Virus record (IMG/VR): IMGVR_UViG_3300019776_000324
Coordinates: 280,245-344,244 of that record
Source: a virus
Reading direction: 5' to 3' (one strand)
DNA: 64,000 nt
The position numbers and the translations under genes are program-made. Positions 43,603-51,474 of this stretch are shown here, piece by piece (the stretch's first letter is position 1; the number at the start of each line of letters is the position of its first letter). Under the pieces are notes generated by a model. That model did no database searches. It saw only the letters and a program-made list of their open reading frames with translations, and was not told the origin of the DNA.

Positions 43603-44772
43603 ATGAAAAAGCTATTATTAGCATTAACCGCAGTACTGGGAGTGAGTGTTGCTCATGCCCAATCTAGCGTTACCATTTACGGTCTATTAGATGTAGGCTA
43701 TATTGGTACTAGCTACAAAGGTGTTGGAACTTCAGCAACCAATAAACAAACTACTAACACATTTGGCCAGAGTGCTGAAAGTCCAAGTCGTTTAGGTTTT
43801 AAAGGTAGTGAAGATTTAGGTGGCGGCAAGTCTGCTTTCTTTACAATTGAAACAGGTTTAACTCCGTCCAACTCAACAGCATCAACTTGGAACAACCGTC
43901 AAAGTTTTGTCGGTCTTAAACAAAATGGCCTCGGCGAAGCTGCTATCGGTACTCAGTATACTCCAATTTTTAGTGCTGTAGCTAGAACAGGTGCTAACCA
44001 AGCAAACGACCTAGTAGGCGATGTAATCATGGGTGGTAATCCTCAGTTGTTCGGCAACAATGGATCTGGAACTTATGGTACTACTGCTTCTGCTAACGGT
44101 ACAGATTCTGGTTTCACTGTTCGTACATCAAACACTTTAACTGTTAAATCCGAAGACTTCAAAGGATTTGTAGGTAAAGGTTTTGTAGCAATGAACAACC
44201 AAAATACTACACAAACTAACTCAACCACAGGTGGCACAAATAATGCGTCCGGTTGGGGCTTAGGTGTTGATTACACTTGGAACAAGTTGTTAGTAACAGC
44301 AAACTACCAAGCATTGAAGAGCTTGCAAACAGCTGCTACTCCTACTAACCCTGCTCCAGCTTACTGGAACACTGCTAGTGGTGGTACAAACACACAAGAC
44401 AATCAAACATACATCGGTGGTGTATATGACTTTGGTATCTTGAAGGGCTATGCTCAGTATATCAACCGTAAAGCAACTGATACATTGAACACTGGCTACT
44501 TTGCTCAGCGCCGTGCTGAACAGATTGGTGTTCGTGGATTCTTTACTCCAACTATCGAAGGTTGGGCAAGTGCTGGTGTTGGTAAAGTAACAGCATTCGG
44601 TGCTGGTCAACCAACAGCTAACTTCACTGGCTATCAGTTAGGTTCAAACTACTGGTTAAGCAAGCGTACAAACTTGTATGCTATGTACGGTCAGACACAA
44701 ACTGCAAGCACTTCTGCTGCTCCAGCGTTAGCTGCTAGCAACTATGCAGTAGGTCTTCGTCACACATTCTAA
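43603..44772 (+). CDS. Gram-negative porin, Burkholderiales type
   Basis: 389 residues from ATG 43603 (AAGGAAAAATCAAGC before it); an upstream ATG at 43570 would spoil the signal peptide. Signal MKKLLLALTAVLGVSVAHA, then QSSVTIYGLLDVGY, SRLGFKGSEDLGGGKSAFF and ETGL, the classic porin_4 pattern. It ends GLRHTF with the terminal Phe needed for barrel assembly. A trimeric outer-membrane channel would alter uptake or replace host receptors. It has its own promoter and terminator. Host-like gene, presumably acquired. Confidence 0.95.
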   Translation: MKKLLLALTAVLGVSVAHAQSSVTIYGLLDVGYIGTSYKGVGTSATNKQTTNTFGQSAESPSRLGFKGSEDLGGGKSAFFTIETGLTPSNSTASTWNNRQSFVGLKQNGLGEAAIGTQYTPIFSAVARTGANQANDLVGDVIMGGNPQLFGNNGSGTYGTTASANGTDSGFTVRTSNTLTVKSEDFKGFVGKGFVAMNNQNTTQTNSTTGGTNNASGWGLGVDYTWNKLLVTANYQALKSLQTAATPTNPAPAYWNTASGGTNTQDNQTYIGGVYDFGILKGYAQYINRKATDTLNTGYFAQRRAEQIGVRGFFTPTIEGWASAGVGKVTAFGAGQPTANFTGYQLGSNYWLSKRTNLYAMYGQTQTASTSAAPALAASNYAVGLRHTF

Positions 44773-44790
44773 TTTTAAATTAGAGTTCAA

Positions 44791-44816
44791 CAAAAGGGCT
44801 TAGGCCCTTTTGTGTT
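44791..44816 (+). terminator. Rho-independent terminator after porin
   Basis: CAAAAGGGC, loop TTAG, GCCCTTTTG: a nine-pair stem followed by TGTTTT. Confidence 0.75.
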
Positions 44817-44830
44817 TTAAGGATATTAAA

Positions 44831-45394
44831 TTGAAAAAATTATTAATTATTTTATTAGCAACTATGTCATCTGCGGTGTTTGCTAGCGATAACTGGCAAA
44901 GCGGCGATGGCCAGTTGCAATGGCGTAACGGAGATGGTACACTATGTTGGCGTGATGCTAATTGGACACCAGCTACTGCCGCTAAAGGTTGTGATGGCGC
45001 ATTAGTTGCTTCTCCAGCAAAACCTTCAGTATCACAAAGCAAAATCACTTTGCAAGCTGACACACTTTATGACTTCAACAAGTCTGACTTGAAACCAGAA
45101 GGTAAAGCTACATTGGACAAGATTGCCAAAGAGTTGAGTAAAATCAAATTGGAAGTAATCGTTGCCGTTGGTAATACTGACAGCATTGGTACTGATGCTT
45201 ACAATATGGCTTTGGGTCAGCGTCGTGCGCAGTCTGTTAAGACCTACTTGGTAAGCAAGGGTGTTGACGGTAGCCGCATCTACACAGAATCAAAAGGCAA
45301 ATCTAATCCTGTAGCGTCTAACGCTACAGCAGATGGTCGTGCCCAGAATCGTCGTACCGACATTGAAGTTGTTGGCATGGTTGATTCTAAGTAA
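44831..45394 (+). CDS. OmpA-family outer-membrane protein
   Basis: 187 residues. TTG start at 44831 with AAGGA upstream gives a proper signal peptide (MKKLLIILLATMSSAVFA). A short LCWRDANWTPATAAKGCDGAL segment, typical of betaproteobacterial OmpA-like proteins, precedes the peptidoglycan-binding domain: TLYDFNKSDLKPEGK, GNTDSIGTDAYN, LGQRRAQSVKTYL and NRRTDIEV. The long OmpA beta-barrel is absent. It would anchor the outer membrane to the wall. Pairs with the porin. Confidence 0.9.
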   Translation: MKKLLIILLATMSSAVFASDNWQSGDGQLQWRNGDGTLCWRDANWTPATAAKGCDGALVASPAKPSVSQSKITLQADTLYDFNKSDLKPEGKATLDKIAKELSKIKLEVIVAVGNTDSIGTDAYNMALGQRRAQSVKTYLVSKGVDGSRIYTESKGKSNPVASNATADGRAQNRRTDIEVVGMVDSK

Positions 45395-45408
45395 TTGAAC
45401 AACACGCA

Positions 45409-45436
45409 TAAAAAGCTCCTGCGGGGGCTTTTTTTG
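45409..45436 (+). terminator. Rho-independent terminator after the OmpA-like gene
   Basis: AAAAAGCTCC, loop TGCG, GGGGCTTTTTTT; the stem includes G-U/T pairs and ends in a T run. Confidence 0.75.
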
Positions 45437-45449
45437 TGGTAAGTAAATC

Positions 45450-46262
45450 ATGACAGATATTATCACTGTAGCATTTCGAGAAGAACTTCCGGTATTAAAA
45501 TTACAAGCAAAAAGTATAGAACTTTATTGTCAAGACTTGGATATTGGCAACATCATTGTTGTTGTCAATGATGACAACTTGGATCCGTCCGAACTTGATC
45601 GTAGTTGGTGGGGTCAACTCAGTGACCGAGTTGTATTTGTTCATCGCAGAGCATGGAATATTGACTACGCAGAAAATGGATGGTTAACTCAACAACTATT
45701 AAAAATTTTAGCCACCGGTATGGGCAAAGGTGAATGGTCAATTGTACTTGATGCTAAAACAATATTTGTTCGTCCAGTAAAAAACCTTGCTCAACGGCCT
45801 GTTGTTGGTGATTTACAAATAGATTCTGTGTTTGGCCCTAGCCGACAAATAGTTAATAATCTGTTTAACATTGACTTACAAAGACAGTTAGGCCCGGGTG
45901 GTGTACCATTCATATTTAACAATCAACTAGTTCAAGAGATGATCAGTGAAGTTGAAAAACTAACTAACTGTTCTTCGTTTAGTAAGTGGTTTCAAGATCA
46001 AGGAATGATTACAGAATTTATTTTATACTCTGGATATGTAGTGTATAAATTTGGATCATATAATACCATGTACAATACTGATACTTCAATTGAGATTAGT
46101 CCGTGTAACTTATGTCATAGTGAAGTTGCTATCTTTGATCGTAAATTTGCAGAGATGGCTGATACACATACAGTCAGTGTACATAGACGAGCATGGAGTC
46201 AACTAAGCAACGAACAACAGTCCAAATATACAAATTTTTTAAAAAGCAGAGGTATTGAGTGA
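45450..46262 (+). CDS. DUF6492-like glycosyltransferase
   Basis: 270 residues. The opening DIITVAFREELPVLKLQAKSI and the D-A-K at position of a DxD (WSIVLDAKTIFVRP) fit DUF6492-type GT-A enzymes. QRQLGPGGVPFIFNNQ and FSKWFQDQGMITEFILY follow. Overlaps the deacetylase-like gene (GTGA), suggesting a glycan modification unit. Confidence 0.6.
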   Translation: MTDIITVAFREELPVLKLQAKSIELYCQDLDIGNIIVVVNDDNLDPSELDRSWWGQLSDRVVFVHRRAWNIDYAENGWLTQQLLKILATGMGKGEWSIVLDAKTIFVRPVKNLAQRPVVGDLQIDSVFGPSRQIVNNLFNIDLQRQLGPGGVPFIFNNQLVQEMISEVEKLTNCSSFSKWFQDQGMITEFILYSGYVVYKFGSYNTMYNTDTSIEISPCNLCHSEVAIFDRKFAEMADTHTVSVHRRAWSQLSNEQQSKYTNFLKSRGIE

Positions 46263-46792
46263 AGGCTATGGCTCTAGTTGCTCACCCTGACGATTGTGTT
46301 ATCTTTGCATATAGTTTCATGCATCATTATAAACACTTGGACTGGACAGTATGCTATCTTACACACACTGCTGAAGATGCTAGAGGGAACGAATTTGCTA
46401 ATTTTTGGAGCAAGAGAAACATCTCTACTAAATTTTTAGGATTCAACGATGATTGGAATTATGTCAAGGAAGGTCAACTAGGGTTTGATCCTGTTGATGC
46501 TGAACAGGCAATTAAAGATGCAATACTTGGACAAGATTTAATTTTAACACACGATCATAACGGCGATTATGGTCATATACATCATAAATTTATACACCAA
46601 GTAGTCTGCAATAATCATACACACACGGTATGTTTTGCAGGGCGTGGTCAAGGAAATGTTAAGTATAGTATAGACGCAAGTGTATATGATCTTAATGAAT
46701 TCCCATTGCATCAAGATGTTGTTTCTAGTTTTCATCAACAACAACATTCAAATGAATATACTGTATCTGTGAGAGTAGAAAATATATTATGA
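46259..46792 (+). CDS. PIG-L/LmbE-type deacetylase
   Basis: 177 residues from GTG. The zinc motif A-H-P-D-D is at residues 8-12 and the second His pair lies in HDHNGDYGHIHHKFIHQV near residue 98. These enzymes remove N-acetyl groups from GlcNAc derivatives. It is flanked by a glycosyltransferase and an SGNH protein in one operon. Confidence 0.8.
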   Translation: MKAMALVAHPDDCVIFAYSFMHHYKHLDWTVCYLTHTAEDARGNEFANFWSKRNISTKFLGFNDDWNYVKEGQLGFDPVDAEQAIKDAILGQDLILTHDHNGDYGHIHHKFIHQVVCNNHTHTVCFAGRGQGNVKYSIDASVYDLNEFPLHQDVVSSFHQQQHSNEYTVSVRVENIL

Positions 46793-47610
46793 CAAAACAT
46801 TTAATGATAGCTGGTTGCAGCTTTTCAGCACCAAGTAAAACATTGCCTGGTACTAGTTGGAGCGAGGTTATGGCCGATCAGTTGGGTTGGCGATTAACTA
46901 ATCTTGCTAGACAAGGTTGCAGTAACGGCGGTGTAAGAATTCAAATTGATGAAATACTTCGTCAACGACCAGACTTTGCAATAGTCAGTGGCACTTTCTG
47001 GGATCGTATGGAAATACCTGCTAGAGCAGCTCCGTATGTTGCTCCTAAAAATGAAAACAAAGGTTGGAACAGTGATTTACAACAGCATTTACAAGATCGT
47101 ACTATCAAGAATGGTTATGATCGTGCTGACGGAATCAACAATGTCAATTACGGCGACAACAACTACAATATGATATGTGAAACTATTTTTAGTTTAGCAG
47201 AAAACTATGATCATCCATATCGTTCAACTAAAATTGACAAACACACTCAACAAGGCATTAAATCATTTATTGATACCATATATGATAGCGAGTGGAAAAA
47301 GCAACAAGACGAGTGGATCATCAGAGAAGGTGTATTACAATTATACTTGAATGGTATTAAGTTTTTATTTTTGCCTAACTTACTATGGCCATTCGATCCA
47401 AACCATCCTACTCAATGGAGAGATGCGTTTCCTAGTTTAATACCTGACCATTACTTACAACTAGATCCAGTAAAGACTCCTCAGGTTGCCTGTGGTGAAC
47501 ATCCGTGCGATCCTAAAAACGATCCTGGGTATCATGGAGACAACGAAAGTCAAAAACTAATTGCCAAGTGGCACTTAGAATATATGAAAAATGGATTTGA
47601 TTTAGAGTAA
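46789..47610 (+). CDS. SGNH/GDSL-fold protein, paralogue 4
   Basis: 273 residues. Block I IAGCSFSAPSKTLPGTSW, block II ARQGCSNGGVRIQI, block III VSGTFWDRMEIP; C-terminal GYHGDNESQKLIAKWH holds the His. Cys replaces Asp in the first block. Could be an O-acetyl-transferase or esterase acting on the same glycan as the PIG-L enzyme. Confidence 0.6.
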   Translation: MTKHLMIAGCSFSAPSKTLPGTSWSEVMADQLGWRLTNLARQGCSNGGVRIQIDEILRQRPDFAIVSGTFWDRMEIPARAAPYVAPKNENKGWNSDLQQHLQDRTIKNGYDRADGINNVNYGDNNYNMICETIFSLAENYDHPYRSTKIDKHTQQGIKSFIDTIYDSEWKKQQDEWIIREGVLQLYLNGIKFLFLPNLLWPFDPNHPTQWRDAFPSLIPDHYLQLDPVKTPQVACGEHPCDPKNDPGYHGDNESQKLIAKWHLEYMKNGFDLE

Positions 47611-48210
47611 CTGCGTTCTATGCCACAACGCAAGTTTTCTATTATTGCCTTGTTCAGACTCTAATAGTACATCAGTGGGCTCAGGAAAATTCCAAGGCGA
47701 AACTCTCCAATTTACTTGAGACTCTGGAAACTCTGAAAAATTGTATTTGAAATCAATGTTTTCTATTCTGTCATCTTGAGTTGTGAGAATCCACGGTATG
47801 CCGCTGGATAACCAATTTGAAATCAATCGTTGTTTGTCCTCTTCAATCAAGTGTATAGCAACATCTCTCACAAACAACAAGTCCACTGCAGGCAAAGGAT
47901 CTGTAGTAACATCGTGCCAAATAATATCAAGTGTAGGATTGTGTTTTTGTAAATGTTCAACTATATTGCGACTAATGTCGCCGCCTTGATATTTAAAATT
48001 TTCTACTAAGGTAGACATCCAATGACAGTCACAACAGCCTGCATCAAAAATACTAGTAATATTGTGTTTTTTAAAAAACGCAGGCAAGTTTTTTCTTAGA
48101 TAGTCTGTACCCTGCATAGTACTGCCAGGGCCAGCAATAGTACCAAGCTCAGGTAACAAATATTCAATCTGGTATGCTTCTGAAAATATATCAGCTAGGT
48201 TATTATTCAT
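47602..48210 (-). CDS. Class I SAM-dependent methyltransferase
   Basis: 202 residues from ATG 48210; a longer start lies inside the next minus gene. Motif I is SIFDAGCCDCHWMSTL, then GGDISRNIVEHL and DLLFVRDVAIHL. The C-terminus ends LALWHRTQLL. It converges on the SGNH gene, overlapping it by nine bases. Substrate unknown; the radical SAM gene just upstream may share the pathway. Confidence 0.7.
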   Translation of the reverse strand: MNNNLADIFSEAYQIEYLLPELGTIAGPGSTMQGTDYLRKNLPAFFKKHNITSIFDAGCCDCHWMSTLVENFKYQGGDISRNIVEHLQKHNPTLDIIWHDVTTDPLPAVDLLFVRDVAIHLIEEDKQRLISNWLSSGIPWILTTQDDRIENIDFKYNFSEFPESQVNWRVSPWNFPEPTDVLLESEQGNNRKLALWHRTQLL

Positions 48211-48211
48211 G

Positions 48212-49243
48212 TTACAATGTTTGTGGAGTTTTAGACATTTCCCAGTTGCCACAAGTATCTACACAAGTGTAAATTCGACCATCAGCAATTGAATCTTTGC
48301 TCCAAGACTCTTCAACTTGATTAAACCATGCAATACAATGTTCTAAGCTGTAGTCAAGTGCATTGTTTTCTTTAACAATATCTACTAGTTGTTCATTGCC
48401 AGGATGATGCATTGTAGTAGGATAAAATCCAAGATAACAACAAGGGTAAACTGTACCATCTGCGGCCAGATATAGTTCTTTCTGTCGCTTATGATTACAT
48501 CCGATGGTAAGTGTTGGTGTGTCTTTTGCATGTTTAATAGTGTTTTTATCAAACCAAGTTATATGGCTTTCTAACATGGCACTAACTGGAGGTGGTGACA
48601 AATGTTCTTCCGGAGTTCTATTACCAATCCAGTGACTAAATGTTCCATCTCGATTGTACACTGGTCCACGATCTCGCCCTTCATTGATATTATCAAATGC
48701 CCAGAAGCCTAATTCTTTGGCCAGTCTGCGGCACTCTTGTTCTTGATGTCGATTGTGATCAAATGGAATCCAACGCCATATTGCCTGGCCACCTGCACGA
48801 ATAAATGCCTGTGCGTTTTCAATGATGGTATGCCAGTTGGTGTCTTGTCTGTACAAATGATGAGTGTCGGCTAGTCCATCCAAAGCAAACCCTACTTTAA
48901 CTCCAGGTAATGCTAGCTGAGCCCACCAATCTGGTGTACGCATACTACCATTGGTGCAAATGTTTATTGTTGGAACTTGGTTTTCGACCAGATACTTGAC
49001 AATCTCAACCCCATCTTTGGCCAGACCAAAATCTCCTAGGTTACCATTGAACAATATTCTTTTAATTTGTTTTAAAAATTCTGGAGTTAATATTTTTTTA
49101 ATGTTGTCTAAGCTAAGTTCAGTTACAGGATAGCCACTGTTATAGTCTATTCCTCGGTAGTTCCGCATACACATCGGGCAACGGGCATTACATCTTGTAG
49201 TTAATTCTATTTGTAGTTGTTCTATTTCTGGCAATGTAAGCAT
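48212..49243 (-). CDS. Radical SAM/SPASM protein
   Basis: 343 residues from ATG 49243. Cluster motif TTRCNARCPMCMRN (C-x3-C-x2-C) at about residues 16-23; ILFNGNLGDFGL is the SAM-binding region; SPASM cysteines appear in IGCNHKR, GTVYPCCYLGFYP and CVDTCGNWE. SPASM enzymes modify peptides or proteins. A TATAAATA octamer sits four bases before this ATG, which decides the start over the in-frame ATG at 49261. Confidence 0.8.
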   Translation of the reverse strand: MLTLPEIEQLQIELTTRCNARCPMCMRNYRGIDYNSGYPVTELSLDNIKKILTPEFLKQIKRILFNGNLGDFGLAKDGVEIVKYLVENQVPTINICTNGSMRTPDWWAQLALPGVKVGFALDGLADTHHLYRQDTNWHTIIENAQAFIRAGGQAIWRWIPFDHNRHQEQECRRLAKELGFWAFDNINEGRDRGPVYNRDGTFSHWIGNRTPEEHLSPPPVSAMLESHITWFDKNTIKHAKDTPTLTIGCNHKRQKELYLAADGTVYPCCYLGFYPTTMHHPGNEQLVDIVKENNALDYSLEHCIAWFNQVEESWSKDSIADGRIYTCVDTCGNWEMSKTPQTL

Positions 49244-49247
49244 GGAA

Positions 49248-49255
49248 TATTTATA
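49248..49255 (-). promoter_or_regulatory. T4-late-promoter-like octamer TATAAATA (minus strand)
   Basis: Four bases before the radical SAM ATG; no ribosome-binding site present. Confidence 0.45.
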
Positions 49256-49354
49256 GGTCATAAACAGGTTGACTAAGTATTGTGCCTTTGTTATACTTAG
49301 ATCATAAGTTAAAAAATATTTTAAGAAAAAGGCAAAAATTAGTAAAACTAGGGG

Positions 49355-49383
49355 TTGACAAGGTATAAATAAACCTATACAAT
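49355..49383 (+). promoter_or_regulatory. Sigma70-type promoter of a short transcription unit
   Basis: TTGACA (49355-49360), 17 bases with AGGT...ACCT inverted repeat and TATAAATA inside, TACAAT (49378-49383). Confidence 0.6.
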
Positions 49384-49394
49384 AATACTTTATT

Positions 49395-49529
49395 ATGATA
49401 CATTTAAACACATATTCTTATTGCGTAGCAAATTCAGGGAAACAGCCCGTGCCAGCCAATTGGCTCCACACAGCGGCATCCTTTAGCATTCGCGGCAATA
49501 TGGATTTATCAGAGGGTTGGGATGATTAG
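49395..49529 (+). CDS. Possible 44-residue peptide or small RNA body
   Basis: Frame MIHLNTYSYCVANSG... to ...SEGWDD inside a compact promoter-terminator unit of about 200 bases. No ribosome-binding site, and transcription should begin almost at the ATG. The unit may instead encode a small RNA; AGCCAATTGGCT is a palindrome within it. Confidence 0.35.
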   Translation: MIHLNTYSYCVANSGKQPVPANWLHTAASFSIRGNMDLSEGWDD

Positions 49530-49558
49530 ACAGTAATATTATTATAGTTTAATCATAC

Positions 49559-49590
49559 AACCCTGGAACTAAACACTCCGGGGTTTTTTA
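49559..49590 (+). terminator. Rho-independent terminator
   Basis: ACCCTGGA, nine-base loop, TCCGGGGTTTTTT. One G-U pair in the stem. Confidence 0.75.
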
Positions 49591-49607
49591 TTTAGAGAAA
49601 AGGATTT

Positions 49608-49784
49608 ATGCAGACAGATTATACAAAATTGAACGATCGTATTGTAAAACAGGCTTACGAAGTTAGTAACTTAATATTAACAGAAGCCATGAAAACAAGA
49701 CTGTTTCAGAATAAGATTGATCGAGCTCGTGAAATGATTGAAGCAAGGAAACTTAGCCCAGCATTTTTTAACGATAGCTTCTAA
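49608..49784 (+). CDS. Small helical protein upstream of the tRNA array
   Basis: 58 residues (MQTDYTKLNDRIVKQAYEVS...), amphipathic helices, AAAAGGA ribosome site. No known family. Confidence 0.5.
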   Translation: MQTDYTKLNDRIVKQAYEVSNLILTEAMKTRLFQNKIDRAREMIEARKLSPAFFNDSF

Positions 49785-49890
49785 GATCAAGTAGCAAGTG
49801 TTATAGGAAACGAGATCCTGTACTACACTATAACTAGTACAAATGGGCGGCCTATCGGATGAAACTCCTTGTGTGGAGCGAAAAATGGTA

Positions 49891-49962
49891 GCGTAATAAA
49901 GCACACTGACTATAGGCGTGCCTAACTGTTTTGATCAAACAGATAGTGTGCTTTATTACACG
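49891..49962 (+). ncRNA. Long-stem structured RNA element A
   Basis: A 14-pair stem TAATAAAGCACACT / AGTGTGCTTTATTA, extended by GCG/CGC with a two-base bulge, closes a 36-base interior. That interior has two hairpins, TAGGC-GT-GCCTA and CTGTTT-TGATC-AAACAG, giving a three-way junction. Outer stem similar to elements B and C. No reading frame. The flanking 49785-49890 holds only the small hairpin CTCC-TTGTGT-GGAG. Confidence 0.5.
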
Positions 49963-50017
49963 CATTCAGGAACCAAATGGGAGTGAAACATCCGTGGCAG
50001 AGTGCGTAACAAATAAT

Positions 50018-50101
50018 GGAGTGGAAGCATCAATGGTGATGCACTGGACTGTAAATCCGGCGCCTACGGCACGACTGGTTCGATCCCAGTACACTCCACC
50101 A
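50018..50101 (+). tRNA. tRNA-Tyr(GUA)
   Basis: Class II cloverleaf, loop CTGTAAA, long variable arm, encoded CCA. Seventh acceptor pair is mismatched. Confidence 0.9.
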
Positions 50102-50109
50102 ACAGATAA

Positions 50110-50188
50110 CTCGGTGTAGGAAAGTCTGGTTTAATCCGCCTGCTTTGGGAGCAGGAGAGCGAAGGTTCGAATCCTTCTACCGAGACCA
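50110..50188 (+). tRNA. tRNA-Pro(UGG)
   Basis: Acceptor CTCGGTG/TACCGAG, anticodon loop TTTGGGA, T loop TTCGAAT, CCA encoded. The single Pro tRNA of the array. Confidence 0.9.
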
Positions 50189-50194
50189 AAATTT

Positions 50195-50270
50195 GGGGTT
50201 GTAGCTCAGCTGGGAGAGCAACTGCTTTGCAAGCAGAAGGTCAGGGGTTCGATCCCCCTCTTCTCCACCA
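50195..50270 (+). tRNA. tRNA-Ala(UGC)
   Basis: Anticodon TGC in CTGCTTTGCAAGCAG; acceptor GGGGTTG/CTTCTCC keeps the G3-U70 alanine identity pair but has two U-U mismatches at pairs 5 and 6. CCA encoded. Confidence 0.85.
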
Positions 50271-50393
50271 AATTGTAGTTGTGACGATGGTACTAAGTTG
50301 CTAGAAGCTTAGTCTGACGGCTGGTTAGGGATACACGGTGTCCGCGGTATAAGTGAACCAGAACTTCGAGTGCTGATAGGTAAGCTATCTACT
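50271..50393 (+). other. Non-coding spacer with hairpins
   Basis: No gene. CTAAG...CTTAG and CTGGTT...AACCAG inverted repeats suggest structured RNA; nothing recognised. Confidence 0.3.
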
Positions 50394-50496
50394 ATATTGA
50401 AATACATTATTAAAGAGTGCTCTTGTCGGAGACACACTCTTATCTGGACCGACAACTTCCGGGCGTAGCGCCGTTACGTTTAGTGTGTTTCAATAT
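50394..50496 (+). ncRNA. Long-stem structured RNA element B
   Basis: A 16-pair stem ATATTGAAATACATTA / TAGTGTGTTTCAATAT, intact only if two G-U pairs are allowed, encloses about 70 bases. Inner pairings include AAGAGTG...CACTCTT, TTGTCGG...CCGACAA (alternative) and GGCG-TAG-CGCC. Confidence 0.5.
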
Positions 50497-50504
50497 GGTA
50501 ATAT

Positions 50505-50581
50505 GTATCGCATCGTCTAAGGAAGGATACGGGACAGCACGAGCCCTAGATGTAGGTTCAAGTCCTACTGTAGATACACCA
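50505..50581 (+). pseudogene. Degenerate tRNA-like element
   Basis: Good T arm (GTAGG-TTCAAGT-CCTAC), terminal GATACACCA and CATCGTCTAAGG D-arm-like region resembling the tRNA-Glu copy. But the acceptor stem pairs over five bases only, and the anticodon loop AGCACGA lacks U33. Probably a decayed tRNA. Confidence 0.4.
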
Positions 50582-50611
50582 TACACATAAACATTCCAAC
50601 AACAAACGGTA

Positions 50612-50661
50612 AGAGCAAATTAAAATTCCGTTGAGTTGTGCGAGGTCAATGTATTTGCTCT
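50612..50661 (+). ncRNA. Inverted-repeat RNA element E1
   Basis: AGAGCAAAT at 50612-50620 pairs perfectly with ATTTGCTCT at 50653-50661 around 32 bases. No coding potential. Confidence 0.35.
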
Positions 50662-50682
50662 CCGATACCTCTGAGTGTTTAG

Positions 50683-50746
50683 TTGTATGGTATGACTCTG
50701 CTGGGTATGAATCAGATTCTCCGGTGGGTAAGTTACTGCCATACAA
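50683..50746 (+). ncRNA. Inverted-repeat RNA element E2
   Basis: TTGTATGG pairs with CCATACAA around 48 bases, directly before tRNA-Cys. Confidence 0.35.
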
Positions 50747-50752
50747 TATTAT

Positions 50753-50830
50753 GCAACGGTGGCAGAGAGGCCCAATGCAAGGGACTGCAAATCCCTAAAA
50801 CCGTAGGTTCAAATCCTACCCGTTGCTCCA
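50753..50830 (+). tRNA. tRNA-Cys(GCA)
   Basis: GCAACGG/CCGTTGC acceptor, anticodon loop CTGCAAA, T loop TTCAAAT, ends TCCA. Confidence 0.9.
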
Positions 50831-50832
50831 GG

Positions 50833-50861
50833 TTGACATAGACACTAAAAGTCTATATAAT
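50833..50861 (+). promoter_or_regulatory. Consensus sigma70 promoter inside the tRNA array
   Basis: TTGACA, 17 bases, TATAAT; spacer contains TAGAC...GTCTA. Drives tRNA-Asp onward. Confidence 0.75.
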
Positions 50862-50870
50862 AGTTTTATT

Positions 50871-50947
50871 GGTTTGTTAGATCAGTTGGTTAGATTGCCG
50901 CACTGTCACTGCGGAGGCCACGGGTTCGAGTCCCGTACAGACCGCCA
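50871..50947 (+). tRNA. tRNA-Asp(GUC)
   Basis: GGTTTGT/ACAGACC acceptor, loop CTGTCAC, T loop TTCGAGT, GCCA end. Confidence 0.92.
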
Positions 50948-50954
50948 AGTTTTT

Positions 50955-51030
50955 GCTCTCATCGTCTAGAGGCCTAGGACACCGCCCTTTCACGGCGGGT
51001 ACACGAGTTCGAATCTCGTTGAGAGCGCCA
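50955..51030 (+). tRNA. tRNA-Glu(UUC)
   Basis: GCTCTCA/TGAGAGC acceptor, loop CTTTCAC, canonical T loop, GCCA end. Confidence 0.92.
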
Positions 51031-51038
51031 GTACTATC

Positions 51039-51111
51039 GCGGGTTGGAGAAGGAGTATCTCGAGGGTCTCATAAGCCCTAGTCTCTGGTGCGATTCCAGA
51101 ACCCGCAACCA
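51039..51111 (+). tRNA. tRNA with CAU anticodon (copy 1)
   Basis: GCGGGTT/AACCCGC acceptor; anticodon loop CTCATAA. The T loop is TGCGATT rather than TTCGANN, and one extra A precedes CCA. Met or Ile(CAU) cannot be told apart by eye. Confidence 0.75.
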
Positions 51112-51119
51112 GTATCAAT

Positions 51120-51194
51120 TCCCCGTTAGCTCAGCGGTAGAGCAGCAGACTGTTAATCTGTTGGTCCCTGGTTCGATCCCAGGATGGGGAGCCA
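51120..51194 (+). tRNA. tRNA-Asn(GUU)
   Basis: TCCCCGT/ATGGGGA acceptor, loop CTGTTAA, GCCA end. Confidence 0.92.
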
Positions 51195-51201
51195 GTATTA
51201 C

Positions 51202-51291
51202 GGAAATGTGGCAGAGCCCGGTTGATTGCAACAGTCTTGAAAACTGTCGACTGTAAAAGGTCCGTGAGTTCGAATCTCACCGTTTCCGCCA
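51202..51291 (+). tRNA. tRNA-Ser(UGA)
   Basis: Class II, 90 bases; anticodon loop CTTGAAA, long variable arm, GCCA end. Reads UCN. Confidence 0.9.
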
Positions 51292-51311
51292 AGTTTCGCC
51301 CATAACGGATT

Positions 51312-51372
51312 TGACTAACTCGCCTCTCTAGCCTTGTGCAATATGATTGGAAGTGATCGAAGGAGTAAGTCA
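51312..51372 (+). ncRNA. Inverted-repeat RNA element D
   Basis: TGACTAACTC pairs with GAGTAAGTCA with one mismatch around 41 bases, between two serine tRNAs. Confidence 0.3.
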
Positions 51373-51380
51373 CAGAATTT

Positions 51381-51468
51381 GGAAAATTGGCCGAGCGGTT
51401 AAGGCATCAGTTTGCTAAACTGACACTGAGTAATCGGTGGATAGGTTCGACTCCTATATTTTCCGCCA
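51381..51468 (+). tRNA. tRNA-Ser(GCU)
   Basis: Class II; anticodon loop TTGCTAA, GGAAAAT/ATTTTCC acceptor, GCCA end. Reads AGY. Confidence 0.92.
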
Positions 51469-51474
51469 AACAAT

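Noticed and set aside
42000-49300. Host chromosome contamination or chimeric assembly
   Set aside because: Porin and OmpA genes look host-like, but base composition, codon style and flanking phage-type genes continue without a break; read mapping would settle it.
50505-50581. Functional tRNA (Val or Cys-like)
   Set aside because: Acceptor pairing is only five bases and the anticodon loop lacks U33; recorded as a degenerate element.
51044-51256. Reading frame across tRNA-Met, Asn and Ser
   Set aside because: Runs through three tRNA cloverleaves; composition follows the tRNAs.
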